Source: Bacillus sp. V2I10 (GTDB lineage Bacteria; Bacillota; Bacilli; Bacillales; Bacillaceae). Taken from it: a DNA stretch of 64,000 nucleotides. The stretch is taken from positions 1,450,001-1,514,000 of the forward strand of contig NZ_JAUSYV010000001.1 in assembly GCF_030817055.1 (NCBI RefSeq), read 5' to 3'. The position numbers were made by a program, and so were the translations under genes. This document shows positions 9,244 through 16,897 of this stretch, in pieces. The notes under the pieces are model-generated. The model worked only from the letters and a program-made list of their open reading frames with translations. It was not told the origin of the DNA and did not search any database. Position 1 is the first letter of the stretch. Every line of letters starts with the position of its first letter.

Positions 9244-9258
9244 TGATTCTCATTATCA
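9244..9258. promoter_or_regulatory. Fur-box-like sequence with no obvious target
   Basis: TGATTCTCATTATCA matches the 7-1-7 Bacillus Fur box (TGATAAT-N-ATTATCA) except in the first arm. It lies 26 bp after the mntD stop, and both neighbouring genes end toward it. Confidence 0.4.
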
Positions 9259-9264
9259 ACAATA

Positions 9265-9300
9265 AAGAAAAAGGACAGCGTGAAGCTGTCCCTTTTTCTT
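9265..9300. terminator. Bidirectional terminator between mntD and the DUF1540 gene
   Basis: AAAGAAAAAGGACAGC (from 9265) pairs with GCTGTCCCTTTTTCTT (to 9300) around a short loop. A- and T-rich flanks allow termination from both sides. Its last bases include the DUF1540 stop codon. Confidence 0.8.
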
Positions 9301-9457
9301 AAAGATCATGAGGTTTAAAGGTTTTGCAGTCTGTTTCCTCGCTGCGGGAAGCAGTATCTCCTTTATGGCTGACTACATAGATGGCATCAGCTGTACACAG
9401 ATTGCCATTGCCCCAATACTCACAGTTATTGACTTCACACATTACTTCTCTTGGCAT
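9299..9457 (-). CDS. DUF1540 small cysteine-rich protein
   Basis: A 52-residue protein beginning MPREVMCEVNNCEYW. The conserved pattern is CEVNNCxYWGNGNLCTADAI...TDCKTFKPH, with four cysteines and a histidine, typical of DUF1540. The spacing suggests metal binding, possibly zinc; no function is established. The start at 9457 has GGAGGTG just upstream on the minus strand. It lies between the manganese importer and the ythAB oxidase genes. Confidence 0.8.
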   Translation of the reverse strand: MPREVMCEVNNCEYWGNGNLCTADAIYVVSHKGDTASRSEETDCKTFKPHDL

Positions 9458-9530
9458 TCATCAACACCTCCTTATTTAGGGTTCAACAGTTAGTTTTGCT
9501 TAGTAAAGTGTTTTTCATTCGCAGGATTAA

Positions 9531-9562
9531 AAAAACAAGGTGCAGCTGCACCTTGTTTTTTC
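9531..9562. terminator. Terminator after ythB
   Basis: Perfect palindrome AACAAGGTGCAG (9534-9545) / CTGCACCTTGTT (9546-9557) flanked by A- and T-runs. It overlaps the ythB stop and can also stop transcription rightward. Confidence 0.75.
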
Positions 9563-10604
9563 ATGATTCATTTTGCTTCAAATACCGTTTGTCCTTCATA
9601 AACAAGCGCCAGAAGTAAAAGAATCCAGGAAAGAGAATGGAAAATCCAACTATATAAGTAATAAACACAGCATGGAAGGTGTTGGGATGAGTAAAGCCAT
9701 CCTGGATGGAAACATCAGGGTACAGCATATAAGGCAAGTGTGCCCGCCCGTATGCGTAGCTTGCTAGTAAATATTGAATGGTTACGGCAACAACCGCGAT
9801 TCTTGGTCTCCCAAGCGTTCTTTTGTCTTTTTGTGATGGTAAGAAAAGAGCTCCGCCCGCAATCATAAACATCGCAACAGATGCAATCAGGAAAGGCAAA
9901 TATTCCATCATGTTCGTATATAGCCAGTTTGCTTCCGTGCGAAGGGTCAGCATAATCAGAAAACCCATTACGATGGATAACGGTCCTAAGATAAGAGCAT
10001 CACGGCGGTAAACTTTATAAGCTTCCGGTTCATTGGCCACATTTGAGTAATCAGAAAGCAGCAGCGATGACAGGAAAAGTGTGCTTGTAATCGCGAATCC
10101 GCTGAAGGCATAGGCGTTTGGACTTGTAAATAATTGATCGAGCTGAAGCTGATGTGAACCGTTTACTACCTCAATAAACCCGCCATGAGTGATGGGCAGC
10201 ACCAGCAATAAAATAGCGGGAATAATGAAACCGGAAATCCCGGAAACATAAGTAAGTGCTTTTACATACCCTTTTGAGTAATGGGAGAACACAAGGAATC
10301 CGCTTCGAATCGCCAAAAGCAGAAGAATGATGCTTCCTGGAATCAGCAAGACAGTTCCGAGAATAAATGTAGCTCCCGGAAAAAAGCTGAACAGTGCCAC
10401 GACAATGGCTACAATAAATACATTTGTTACTTCCCAAGTAGGGGATAAATAACGATTGGCGATATTTGTTGCATTCGTCTTTTCTTTATTAATGTAGATC
10501 ATCGACCAAAAGCCTGCTCCGAAATCCATTGTCGCCATGACAGCATAGATAAAGACAAAGCCCCATACAAGTGTAATGGCAAGCAGTGCATCTGTTGTAA
10601 TCAT
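9561..10604 (-). CDS. ythB: YthB, cytochrome bd-type quinol oxidase subunit II (CydB-like)
   Basis: A 347-residue, largely membrane protein with about nine hydrophobic segments. CydB-like subunits partner subunit I in the bd oxidase, which uses menaquinol to reduce oxygen. MATMDFGAGFWS near the N-terminus and WEVTNVF are recognisable in the family. The ATG at 10604 has GGAGGCG upstream; an in-frame ATG 24 bases earlier lacks a site. It lies seven bases after ythA's stop, in an operon ythA-ythB, as in B. subtilis where this pair is distinct from cydABCD. Confidence 0.85.
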   Translation of the reverse strand: MITTDALLAITLVWGFVFIYAVMATMDFGAGFWSMIYINKEKTNATNIANRYLSPTWEVTNVFIVAIVVALFSFFPGATFILGTVLLIPGSIILLLLAIRSGFLVFSHYSKGYVKALTYVSGISGFIIPAILLLVLPITHGGFIEVVNGSHQLQLDQLFTSPNAYAFSGFAITSTLFLSSLLLSDYSNVANEPEAYKVYRRDALILGPLSIVMGFLIMLTLRTEANWLYTNMMEYLPFLIASVAMFMIAGGALFLPSQKDKRTLGRPRIAVVAVTIQYLLASYAYGRAHLPYMLYPDVSIQDGFTHPNTFHAVFITYIVGFSILFPGFFYFWRLFMKDKRYLKQNES

Positions 10605-10634
10605 TGTAACGCCTCCATATCCGTACATGCCGTT

Positions 10635-11990
10635 TTAATAAACACTGACGCCATCACCATCACTCGCCGGCTTATCAAGTTCTTTTTCAACTGGATTTCG
10701 TTTGAAGTAATAGACAAGAACAAGAATAACAGCAAGCCCTAATATCGCATAAACCAATGTGAAAAGAATAAAAAGTGTTCCAATTTGGCCAGAGGCAGTC
10801 ACGACATCCTCTGTTTTCAGCAAACGATAAATAACCCACGGCTGTCTTCCCGTGCAGGCGAAAATCCAGCCGAACTCAATAGCTAGCATGGAAAGGATCC
10901 CTGAAGGTACAAATAAGACAAGCATCCATTTAGGAAAATGAGGTCGCTTTAATATCTTGAACCATAAGAATCCGATAAGTGACAGAAAAATCAGCAGACT
11001 GCCAATTCCAACCATTGCATTAAAGAGCGTATGTACAAACAGCGGCGGCCAATATTCCTCAGGAAAATCATTCAAGCCAATAACCTCGGTTTTAAAGCTG
11101 TTGTCAGCTAAAAAGCTCAGAGCCCACGGAATTTCAATGCCCCATTTGACCTCCTCTGTTTCCCGGTCCGTAAAACCCCCAATTGCAAGGGGAGCATATC
11201 TTTGAGTTTCAAATAAACCTTCGGCAGCGGCGAGCTTTTCAGGCTGATATTCATGGAGCAATTGCGCTGATTCATGCCCGTTCAATGCTGTTAAAAATGA
11301 GAATATTCCCCCCACAACAAGGCCCATCATTAACGCTTTGCGATAAAAGCGGTAAAGGCGGTCGTTTTTTAAATTTCTCAGCATTTTATAAGCAGAAATA
11401 GAAGCAATAACAAATGCACCGGTCATAAACGCTGAAACAACAACATGTCCTGCTGTGACAATAAAGCTGGGATTGAAAAAGGCTGCCCATGGATCAACAT
11501 CAACAATTTCCCCATTTTCAATCCTGAAACCAGCTGGAGTGCCTTCAAATGCATGAACATTTGTAATTAAGATCGCTGAGGCTGCGGCTCCAAACAAGAC
11601 AAGAGAAACACTGACAATTCTCATTCGCGGCGAAATTCTGTCAGCTGCATAAACATATATGGACATAAATAAGGCTTCCACAAAGAAAGCATAGATTTCT
11701 ATTTGAAAAGGCAGCGCCATTACACGTCCGATAACCTCCATAAAGCCCGGCCATAACAAAGCAAGCTGAACACCGGCGATCGTCCCGGTAGGAATGGCAA
11801 CACCAAGGAGCACCGCCTGACCTTTTGTCCATCTTTTCGCCATGACCGCATAATCATGATCCTTTGTTTTTTGAAAAAGAAGCTCTGCAATCAGAATCAT
11901 GAGAGGAAGACCTACACCAAGTGATGCAAAGATTATATGAAAGCCCATTGTCGTCCCAAACAAGGATCTGGCTAATACGAGATCATCCAT
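10635..11990 (-). CDS. ythA: YthA, cytochrome bd-type quinol oxidase subunit I (CydA-like)
   Basis: A 451-residue CydA family protein carrying the haem sites. Haem ligand regions are visible: GFHIIFASL near the N-terminus, VTAGHVVVSAF in the middle, and EFGWIFACTGRQPW. GRQPW is the conserved signature of bd oxidases. The Q-loop is short, as in the cyanide-insensitive/Bacillus type. The start at 11990 was chosen because AAGGCGG lies seven bases upstream; an in-frame start 54 bases earlier has poorer spacing. It reduces O2 with menaquinol, linking it to the men genes nearby. Confidence 0.87.
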   Translation of the reverse strand: MDDLVLARSLFGTTMGFHIIFASLGVGLPLMILIAELLFQKTKDHDYAVMAKRWTKGQAVLLGVAIPTGTIAGVQLALLWPGFMEVIGRVMALPFQIEIYAFFVEALFMSIYVYAADRISPRMRIVSVSLVLFGAAASAILITNVHAFEGTPAGFRIENGEIVDVDPWAAFFNPSFIVTAGHVVVSAFMTGAFVIASISAYKMLRNLKNDRLYRFYRKALMMGLVVGGIFSFLTALNGHESAQLLHEYQPEKLAAAEGLFETQRYAPLAIGGFTDRETEEVKWGIEIPWALSFLADNSFKTEVIGLNDFPEEYWPPLFVHTLFNAMVGIGSLLIFLSLIGFLWFKILKRPHFPKWMLVLFVPSGILSMLAIEFGWIFACTGRQPWVIYRLLKTEDVVTASGQIGTLFILFTLVYAILGLAVILVLVYYFKRNPVEKELDKPASDGDGVSVY

Positions 11991-12098
11991 CTTTTTTCCG
12001 CCTTCTTTCCCAAGGTTGTAATAATCTTCCCTTATTGTCTTCATTATTTCAGGAAATATGCGGTAAAAATGGGACGCATTTATTTCTAAGTTTACTTA

Positions 12099-12113
12099 TA
12101 GAATCGAATTCTA
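12099..12113. promoter_or_regulatory. Perfect palindrome upstream of ythA
   Basis: TAGAATCGAATTCTA is a 6-3-6 perfect inverted repeat about 110 bp before the ythA start and 16 bp before the rpmE2 -35 box on the other strand. It does not match Zur, Fur, PerR or Rex consensus well. An operator role is only inferred. Confidence 0.3.
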
Positions 12114-12128
12114 AGCCATTCACTTACA

Positions 12129-12157
12129 TTGACAAACAAGGACAAACCATGTAATAT
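12129..12157 (+). promoter_or_regulatory. rpmE2 promoter
   Basis: TTGACA (12129-12134), 17-bp spacer, TAATAT (12152-12157): a near-consensus sigma-A promoter. The Zur box begins three bases downstream. Confidence 0.8.
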
Positions 12158-12159
12158 AT

Positions 12160-12180
12160 AAAACGTAATAATTACGATTA
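12160..12180. promoter_or_regulatory. Zur box upstream of rpmE2
   Basis: A 21-bp operator with core CGTAATAATTACG and AAAA/ATTA flanks, matching the Bacillus Zur consensus. It covers the expected transcription start of the promoter at 12129-12157, so zinc-loaded Zur should block rpmE2. Confidence 0.9.
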
Positions 12181-12195
12181 AGGGAGTGCTTTACA

Positions 12196-12438
12196 ATGAA
12201 ACAAGGAATCCATCCGGATTATCATAAAGTTGTTTATATGGACACAAACAGCGGGTTTAAATTCTTGAGCGGATCAACAATGAAATCAAACGAAACAACA
12301 GAATGGGAAGATGGCAATACCTATCCTCTTATTAAAATAGAAGTAAGCTCAGATACGCATCCATTCTACACAGGCCGTCAAAAATTCGCAGACCGCGATG
12401 GACGAGCAGAGCGCTTTAAGAAAAAATACAATATGTAA
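12196..12438 (+). CDS. rpmE2: Ribosomal protein L31 type B (zinc-independent)
   Basis: An 80-residue L31 paralogue (B. subtilis YtiA). It contains no CxxC pair, so it is the zinc-free form that displaces zinc-containing L31 from ribosomes when zinc is scarce, releasing zinc for reuse. HPDYHKVVYMDTNSG and DTHPFYTGRQ are L31 landmarks. AGGGAGTG lies just upstream. The Zur box at 12160-12180 gives direct evidence of zinc control. Confidence 0.96.
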   Translation: MKQGIHPDYHKVVYMDTNSGFKFLSGSTMKSNETTEWEDGNTYPLIKIEVSSDTHPFYTGRQKFADRDGRAERFKKKYNM

Positions 12439-12448
12439 TCCATCAAAG

Positions 12449-12484
12449 GGGCCTGGGAACAAATTGTTCCCGGGCATCTTTTTT
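12449..12484 (+). terminator. Terminator after rpmE2
   Basis: GCCTGGGAAC (12451-12460) pairs with GTTCCCGGGC (12466-12475), then ATC and a T6 run. The cobW-like gene starts 45 bp further, and no separate Zur box is visible for it. Confidence 0.85.
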
Positions 12485-12529
12485 ATGACTGCAAAACTTG
12501 ATACTCTTACATATAGAGGAGGCTTGAAC

Positions 12530-13456
12530 ATGAAAAGAATACCTGTATACACCATCAGCGGTTTTTTAGGCAGCGGAAAAACGACAGTTTTAGGCAAGAT
12601 GGCCGATGAGTTTAAAAAGAGAGGAAAACAAGTCGGCATTATTTTAAATGAACTTGGCGATGAAAATGTTGAAAAGCATTTATTTGAGGATCTAAATGTT
12701 CATGAACTATTAAATGGATGCATTTGCTGTACCATTCAGGATGACCTCGTAACTACACTCAAAGGTTTTTTAGAAGGCGAAGAAGTGGATGTGCTTTTAA
12801 TTGAGGGGACGGGAGTAGCCAATCCATTAGAGATAAAAGATATCCTGCTGTCTAGAGAACTGATTGAGGAATTTAAACTTATGTCAATGATCGGAATTGT
12901 TGATACAAGCCACTATCTTGATTATCAAAGCATGTTTGCAAGCTCTAAGGAAATCCGATCTCTTTTAAAAGAACAAATTATTTCATCAGATTTTATCATT
13001 CTTAATAAAATAGACATTGTTAATGAAAAAGAACAAAAAAAAGTGAGACATAAAATTGAAAAAGTGATCTCTCCCGGTGTTGAAGTACTAGCAGCCTCAT
13101 ACGGTGATGTTCCATTTGAAAAGCTTGCTGAGCAAAGGCAAAGTCTTGTAAACCTGACAGATGAAGCAGGGCATCATCACCATCATCATTCTATAGGAAC
13201 CGTAAAAATAACAGCCCTTCCAGCTGTTCGGCTGAAAAAGCTTGAAACATGGCTGAAAGGAATAAATGGACTGATCCGTGCAAAAGGCTATCTGCTCATT
13301 GAGGGAGAAAGTGATCCGCGGGAAATGCAGTTTGCTGCAAAAAAAGCCGTTCTTTCCGATACTAAAATAGATACAGAGAACACGGTCTTGATTTTGATCG
13401 GACAGAATTTGAATGCTGAAGAGATCAGAACGTCATTTAATCAGTCTTTTCAGTAA
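12530..13456 (+). CDS. CobW/COG0523 G3E-family GTPase with a natural hexahistidine linker
   Basis: A 308-residue metallochaperone-type GTPase. The P-loop GFLGSGKTT is at 11-19, the metal-binding CICC at 64-67, EGTGVANP (switch/Walker B region) at 92-99 and NKID at 159-162. Six consecutive histidines (215-220) sit in the linker before the C-terminal CobW_C domain. Family members insert or traffic zinc or cobalt. Position between Zur-controlled rpmE2 and znuA argues for zinc. GAGGAGG precedes ATG 12530. It is shorter than and only distantly similar to the second GTPase at 14663-15841, so the two are not a recent duplication. Confidence 0.88.
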   Translation: MKRIPVYTISGFLGSGKTTVLGKMADEFKKRGKQVGIILNELGDENVEKHLFEDLNVHELLNGCICCTIQDDLVTTLKGFLEGEEVDVLLIEGTGVANPLEIKDILLSRELIEEFKLMSMIGIVDTSHYLDYQSMFASSKEIRSLLKEQIISSDFIILNKIDIVNEKEQKKVRHKIEKVISPGVEVLAASYGDVPFEKLAEQRQSLVNLTDEAGHHHHHHSIGTVKITALPAVRLKKLETWLKGINGLIRAKGYLLIEGESDPREMQFAAKKAVLSDTKIDTENTVLILIGQNLNAEEIRTSFNQSFQ

Positions 13457-13467
13457 AATATCCATAT

Positions 13468-13503
13468 AAAAACTACCGGCCAAACTAGGCCGGTAGTTCC
13501 TTT
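13468..13503. terminator. Bidirectional terminator between the CobW gene and znuA
   Basis: AACTACCGGCC (13471-13481) pairs with GGCCGGTAGTT (13488-13498), with A-rich and T-rich flanks. It serves both convergent genes. Confidence 0.85.
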
Positions 13504-14540
13504 TACTTCGATAATGCTGTCCTAAGTGTTTCCAAATTTCGTTCCATTAAACTGAAGTAGTCCTCATTGTTTTTGGCATCTTCTTCAGAGATTGACTCAA
13601 GATTAGACAGGGTCAGGCTCTCCGCTCCAATTTCTGTCTTTACGATATCTGCGATTTTGCTGTTTACGTTGTTTTCAAAAATAATATAGTTTAAATTATG
13701 TTCTATTGCTGTTTCGATAATGGATTGAAGCTGCTTTTGTGATGGCTCCTGAGTTGGCGATAACCCGAGAACGCTGATTTGTTGAATGCCGTAGCGCTCC
13801 TCCCAGTAGCCGTATGCGGCATGTGAAACCAAAATTTCTTTTTTGTCTGCAGCATCAATTGTTTCTTTATAATCGGCATCCAATTTTTCTAAATCTGATT
13901 TTAGTGTTTTAAAATTCTTTTCAAACTTATCTTTAGATTCTGGCTGAAGCTCAATTAATCCATTTTTAATGTTTTCAGCCATTTGAATGGAGAGGGCAGG
14001 ATCCAGCCAAATATGCGGATCCTTATCTCCGTGATCATGAGCATCACCATCAGCGTGCTCATCATGGCTTTCCTCATCCGCATGCTCAGCATGATCTTCT
14101 TCATCAGCGTGCTCATCATGGCTTTCCTCATCTGCATGCTCCTCATGATTTTCTTCATCATGTGAAGCTTCAGCAAGCTCAATGCCATCACCTGCTTTAA
14201 TGATTTTTACTTTTTCAGACTTTAGGGTTTCGGTTGCTTTTTCAGCGAAGCCTTCTAGACCAACGCCTGAATAAATAAATGCGTCTCCCTCTGACATAGC
14301 TACCATATCTTTTGTAGATGGTTCAAATGTATGAGCATCTGCATTTGCAGGATAAATGCTTTCCACTTCAACAGCATCGCCGCCAATTTTCTTTGTAAAG
14401 TCCTGAACAGGGAAGATGGTTGTATAAACCTTCAGCTTGTCTTCACCGTTAATCTTTGTATTTTGATCATTTTCTGCACACCCTGCAAGTGCCGTTCCAA
14501 GCATTAGCGCAAGTGCCATTGTCAGTCCTGTTTTTTTCAT
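13503..14540 (-). CDS. znuA: ZnuA/AdcA-type zinc-binding lipoprotein with His/Asp/Glu-rich repeat loop
   Basis: A 345-residue cluster A-I metal-binding lipoprotein. The lipobox TALAGC places the lipidated cysteine at 21. Zinc ligands are likely His70 (ADAHTFEP), His176 (DPHIWLDP) and the histidine in LVSHAAYGYW. Between them, residues about 127-170 form a charged loop dense in His, Glu and Asp, built from tandem 18-residue repeats; such loops mark zinc-specific members. The start at 14540 is six bases from AAGGAG. A Zur box lies 56 bp upstream. No znuB or znuC is adjacent, so its membrane partner must be elsewhere. Confidence 0.92.
   Translation of the reverse strand: MKKTGLTMALALMLGTALAGCAENDQNTKINGEDKLKVYTTIFPVQDFTKKIGGDAVEVESIYPANADAHTFEPSTKDMVAMSEGDAFIYSGVGLEGFAEKATETLKSEKVKIIKAGDGIELAEASHDEENHEEHADEESHDEHADEEDHAEHADEESHDEHADGDAHDHGDKDPHIWLDPALSIQMAENIKNGLIELQPESKDKFEKNFKTLKSDLEKLDADYKETIDAADKKEILVSHAAYGYWEERYGIQQISVLGLSPTQEPSQKQLQSIIETAIEHNLNYIIFENNVNSKIADIVKTEIGAESLTLSNLESISEEDAKNNEDYFSLMERNLETLRTALSK
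14051..14158. repeat. Two tandem 54-bp repeats inside znuA
   Basis: Units 14051-14104 and 14105-14158 both begin CAGCGTGCTCATCATGGCTT and differ at only a few bases. Each encodes 18 residues of the metal-binding loop, and the reading frame is preserved. The array can expand or contract by slippage without breaking the gene. Confidence 0.85.
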
Positions 14541-14595
14541 CATTTACTCCTTATATATGTGGTATTTAATTAATTTCAATATGTCCTTTCACATT

Positions 14596-14616
14596 ATATC
14601 GTAATACTTACGATTT
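14596..14616. promoter_or_regulatory. Zur box upstream of znuA
   Basis: A 21-bp operator with core CGTAATACTTACG and ATTT on the right flank; one mismatch from a perfect dyad. It lies 56 bp before the znuA start on the minus strand. Confidence 0.88.
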
Positions 14617-14662
14617 GAGAACCAGGAAAATTCAGTCCGAAAAAGAAAAAGGATTCAAATAA

Positions 14663-15841
14663 TTATGAAAAGGCAGGCAGGGGATCTTTTAACACAGACC
14701 AATCTGATGCCATTTCTTCATCCGTCAGAAGACAGCCGTCAAGAGAGGTCTCTACTTCATCTTTTGAAAGATCAATTCCGATAAAAACGAGTTCAGTCAT
14801 GCGGTCTCCAAATGTTTCATCCCAGCGTTCAAGCAGTTCAGGTTCTTCTGTCAACGTTTGTCTTTGTTCTTCTTCTGAGTAAGAGGCAACCCATTCTCCT
14901 GCACCTTGAATCATGATGGACGTACCAGCCTGTGAAAGAAGCCCTGTCGTGTCATTTCTAGTAGCGATCCAGAAAAATCCTTTTGCCCGAACAACATCAG
15001 CAGGCCAATTTTCTAGCCAGTTCATAAAGCGCTCAGGGTGAAAGGGCTTTTGTCTTCTGTAGACAAAGGAAGAAATTCCATACTCTTCTGTTTCAGGGGT
15101 ATGCTCTTCATTTAATTCCTTTATCCAACCCGCAGACTGACTTGCTTCTTCAAAATCAAAGCTCTTTGTGTTTAGTATTTCCGATAGGGGTACTTTGCTG
15201 AATGCTGTTTTCAGGATCTTGGCATCCGGATTCAGTTTCCTAAGAACCCCATATAATTCATCAATGTCTTCTTCGTTTAAAAGGTCGGTCTTATTCAATA
15301 AAAGCACATTGGCAAATTCAATTTGATCAATTAACAAATCAATCACTTCTCTAGTGTCGTTTTCATCTGTTCCATGCTTGCGGTCAAGAAGATTTTCGCC
15401 TGAGGAGTAGTCTTCCCAGAAGCGATTGCCGTCAACAACCGTCACCATTGTATCCAAACGGCAGGTTTGCGAAAGATCAATGCCGACTTCTTCATCAATA
15501 TACGTAAATGTTTGGGCTACTGGCACAGGCTCACTGATGCCTGATGATTCGATCACAATGTAATCAATATCGCCATTCTTAACAAGGCGCTCTACTTCCA
15601 CCATTAAATCTTCGCGAAGGGTACAGCAAATGCAGCCATTTTGCATCTCAACCAATTTTTCTTCGGTCCTGCTGATGGGATTTTGTTTAATTAAGCTTGC
15701 ATCAATATTAATTTCGCTCATATCGTTTACAATGACAGCCATTCGTCGGCCTTCTTTATTCTCAAGAATGTGTTTTAAAAGGGTTGTCTTGCCTGCTCCT
15801 AAGTATCCGCTCAGCACGGTGACGGGTATTTGGTCTATCAT
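14663..15841 (-). CDS. zagA: ZagA/YciC-type CobW GTPase (zinc metallochaperone)
   Basis: A 392-residue COG0523 GTPase close in length to B. subtilis YciC (ZagA). The P-loop is GYLGAGKTT (12-20), CICC is near 70, SSGISEP follows, and NKTD marks guanine specificity. The C-terminal CobW_C domain includes RAKGFFWIATR. ZagA of B. subtilis responds to the purine alarmone ZTP and supplies zinc to FolE under starvation. A Zur box overlaps its promoter. The start has GGAGGAA upstream on the minus strand. Name transferred by similarity and context. Confidence 0.88.
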   Translation of the reverse strand: MIDQIPVTVLSGYLGAGKTTLLKHILENKEGRRMAVIVNDMSEINIDASLIKQNPISRTEEKLVEMQNGCICCTLREDLMVEVERLVKNGDIDYIVIESSGISEPVPVAQTFTYIDEEVGIDLSQTCRLDTMVTVVDGNRFWEDYSSGENLLDRKHGTDENDTREVIDLLIDQIEFANVLLLNKTDLLNEEDIDELYGVLRKLNPDAKILKTAFSKVPLSEILNTKSFDFEEASQSAGWIKELNEEHTPETEEYGISSFVYRRQKPFHPERFMNWLENWPADVVRAKGFFWIATRNDTTGLLSQAGTSIMIQGAGEWVASYSEEEQRQTLTEEPELLERWDETFGDRMTELVFIGIDLSKDEVETSLDGCLLTDEEMASDWSVLKDPLPAFS

Positions 15842-15864
15842 GAAAAATTCCTCCTGTATAATAT

Positions 15865-15885
15865 AAATAATAATGATTGCGATTT
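15865..15885. promoter_or_regulatory. Zur box upstream of zagA
   Basis: A 21-bp operator, AAAT..TAATGATTGCGATTT, with three departures from consensus. On the minus strand it lies between a TTGTAA -35 and a TATATT-like -10. It is about 88 bp from the divergent carbonic anhydrase start. Confidence 0.75.
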
Positions 15886-15972
15886 ACAAAAAACATCATA
15901 TAGCAAAACTAACAAAAAAAACAAGTGTTGTGATATATTAAATAAAAAAATGATTTATAAGGAGAATAGCAG

Positions 15973-16536
15973 ATGAGATTGTTAGATGAGATTATTGAGC
16001 ATAACACCCAGTTTGTAGAAAAACGAGACTACGAAAAGTTCCAGACCACCAAATTTCCTGACAAAAAGCTGGTTATTTTATCCTGTATGGATACTCGGCT
16101 TGTAGAATTGCTTCCCCAGGCCATGAATATAAAAAATGGCGATGTTAAAATTGTGAAAAGTGCCGGCGCGATTGTAGCTCATCCTTTCGGCAGCATCATG
16201 AGAAGTATTCTGGTAGCGGTCATGGAACTTGGGGCAGATGAAGTATGTGTAGTCGGCCACTATGATTGCGGAATGAGCAGCCTTAATCCGGATTCTTTTC
16301 TTGAGAAAGCCTTGAAACGCGGAATCTCCCAGGATAAAATTGACACCCTGAATTATTCAGGCATTCATTTAGAAGAATGGCTTAAAGGGTTTGATAACGT
16401 GGAAGAAAGTGTAAAACATAGTGTGAGCGTTATCCGTAACCATCCACTGCTTCCAAATGATGTACCTGTACATGGATTGATTATCGACCCGTCAACGGGA
16501 AAATTGGACCTTGTAGCAGACGGCTACCTGGACTGA
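15973..16536 (+). CDS. ytiB: Beta-class carbonic anhydrase family protein
   Basis: A 187-residue beta-carbonic anhydrase that interconverts CO2 and bicarbonate in the cytoplasm. The zinc ligands and catalytic dyad are visible: Cys38-x-Asp40-x-Arg42 (SCMDTR), His96 and Cys99 (GHYDCGMS). AAGGAG precedes the ATG at close spacing. It is divergent from zagA, so a zinc-requiring enzyme shares an intergenic region with a zinc chaperone. Its 3' end overlaps yidD tail to tail by 13 bases. Confidence 0.9.
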   Translation: MRLLDEIIEHNTQFVEKRDYEKFQTTKFPDKKLVILSCMDTRLVELLPQAMNIKNGDVKIVKSAGAIVAHPFGSIMRSILVAVMELGADEVCVVGHYDCGMSSLNPDSFLEKALKRGISQDKIDTLNYSGIHLEEWLKGFDNVEESVKHSVSVIRNHPLLPNDVPVHGLIIDPSTGKLDLVADGYLD

Positions 16537-16754
16537 TCCTTTTTTTCAGGTACAGGGTCAAATCCTCCCGGATGAAAGGGCTGGCATTTCAAGATCCGTT
16601 TAACAGTCAAATATCCGCCTTTAAGTGCGCCGAATCTCTTAACTGATTCCAGGCCGTAATGAGAACATGTCGGATAAAACCGGCAGGACGGCGGCTTCAG
16701 CGGAGAAATAAATTTTTGGTAAAAACGTATAAGTGCAATCAATAGCTGTTTCAT
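16524..16754 (-). CDS. yidD: YidD membrane protein insertion efficiency factor
   Basis: A 76-residue YidD family protein (B. subtilis YtjA). KQLLIALIRFYQKFISPL forms the amphipathic N-terminus, followed by CRFYPTCSHYGLESVKRFG and the C-terminal CQPFHPGGFDPVP signature. YidD proteins assist YidC-dependent membrane insertion. ATG 16754 is six bases from GAGGTG; the longer reading from a GTG at 16763 would start in the ribosome binding site. The gene ends inside the 3' end of ytiB. Confidence 0.92.
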   Translation of the reverse strand: MKQLLIALIRFYQKFISPLKPPSCRFYPTCSHYGLESVKRFGALKGGYLTVKRILKCQPFHPGGFDPVPEKKDQSR

Positions 16755-16897
16755 AAATGTCACCTCTTCATATGCCTTAAGTATACTGCAAGAAGAGAAG
16801 AAGTTAAAATTGGAAGAATTAATTCGGATAAAATAGATGAATTTTATCGGAATTAATTGTATGATGAATAAAGAAGTCTTATTAAGGAGTGGTAGTT

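Noticed and set aside
13172..13189. Hexahistidine codons as a vector or tag artefact
   Set aside because: The histidines lie in the middle of a CobW GTPase between its two domains, where metal-binding His runs are usual, with no cloning linker sequence.
14041..14160. CRISPR-like repetition
   Set aside because: The two 54-bp units are directly adjacent, have no spacers, and encode in-frame repeats of the ZnuA metal loop. No cas gene is near.
13983..14165. Plus-strand reading frame opposite znuA
   Set aside because: A low-complexity Ile/Met/Leu frame produced by the antisense of the His/Asp/Glu repeats; no ribosome binding site.
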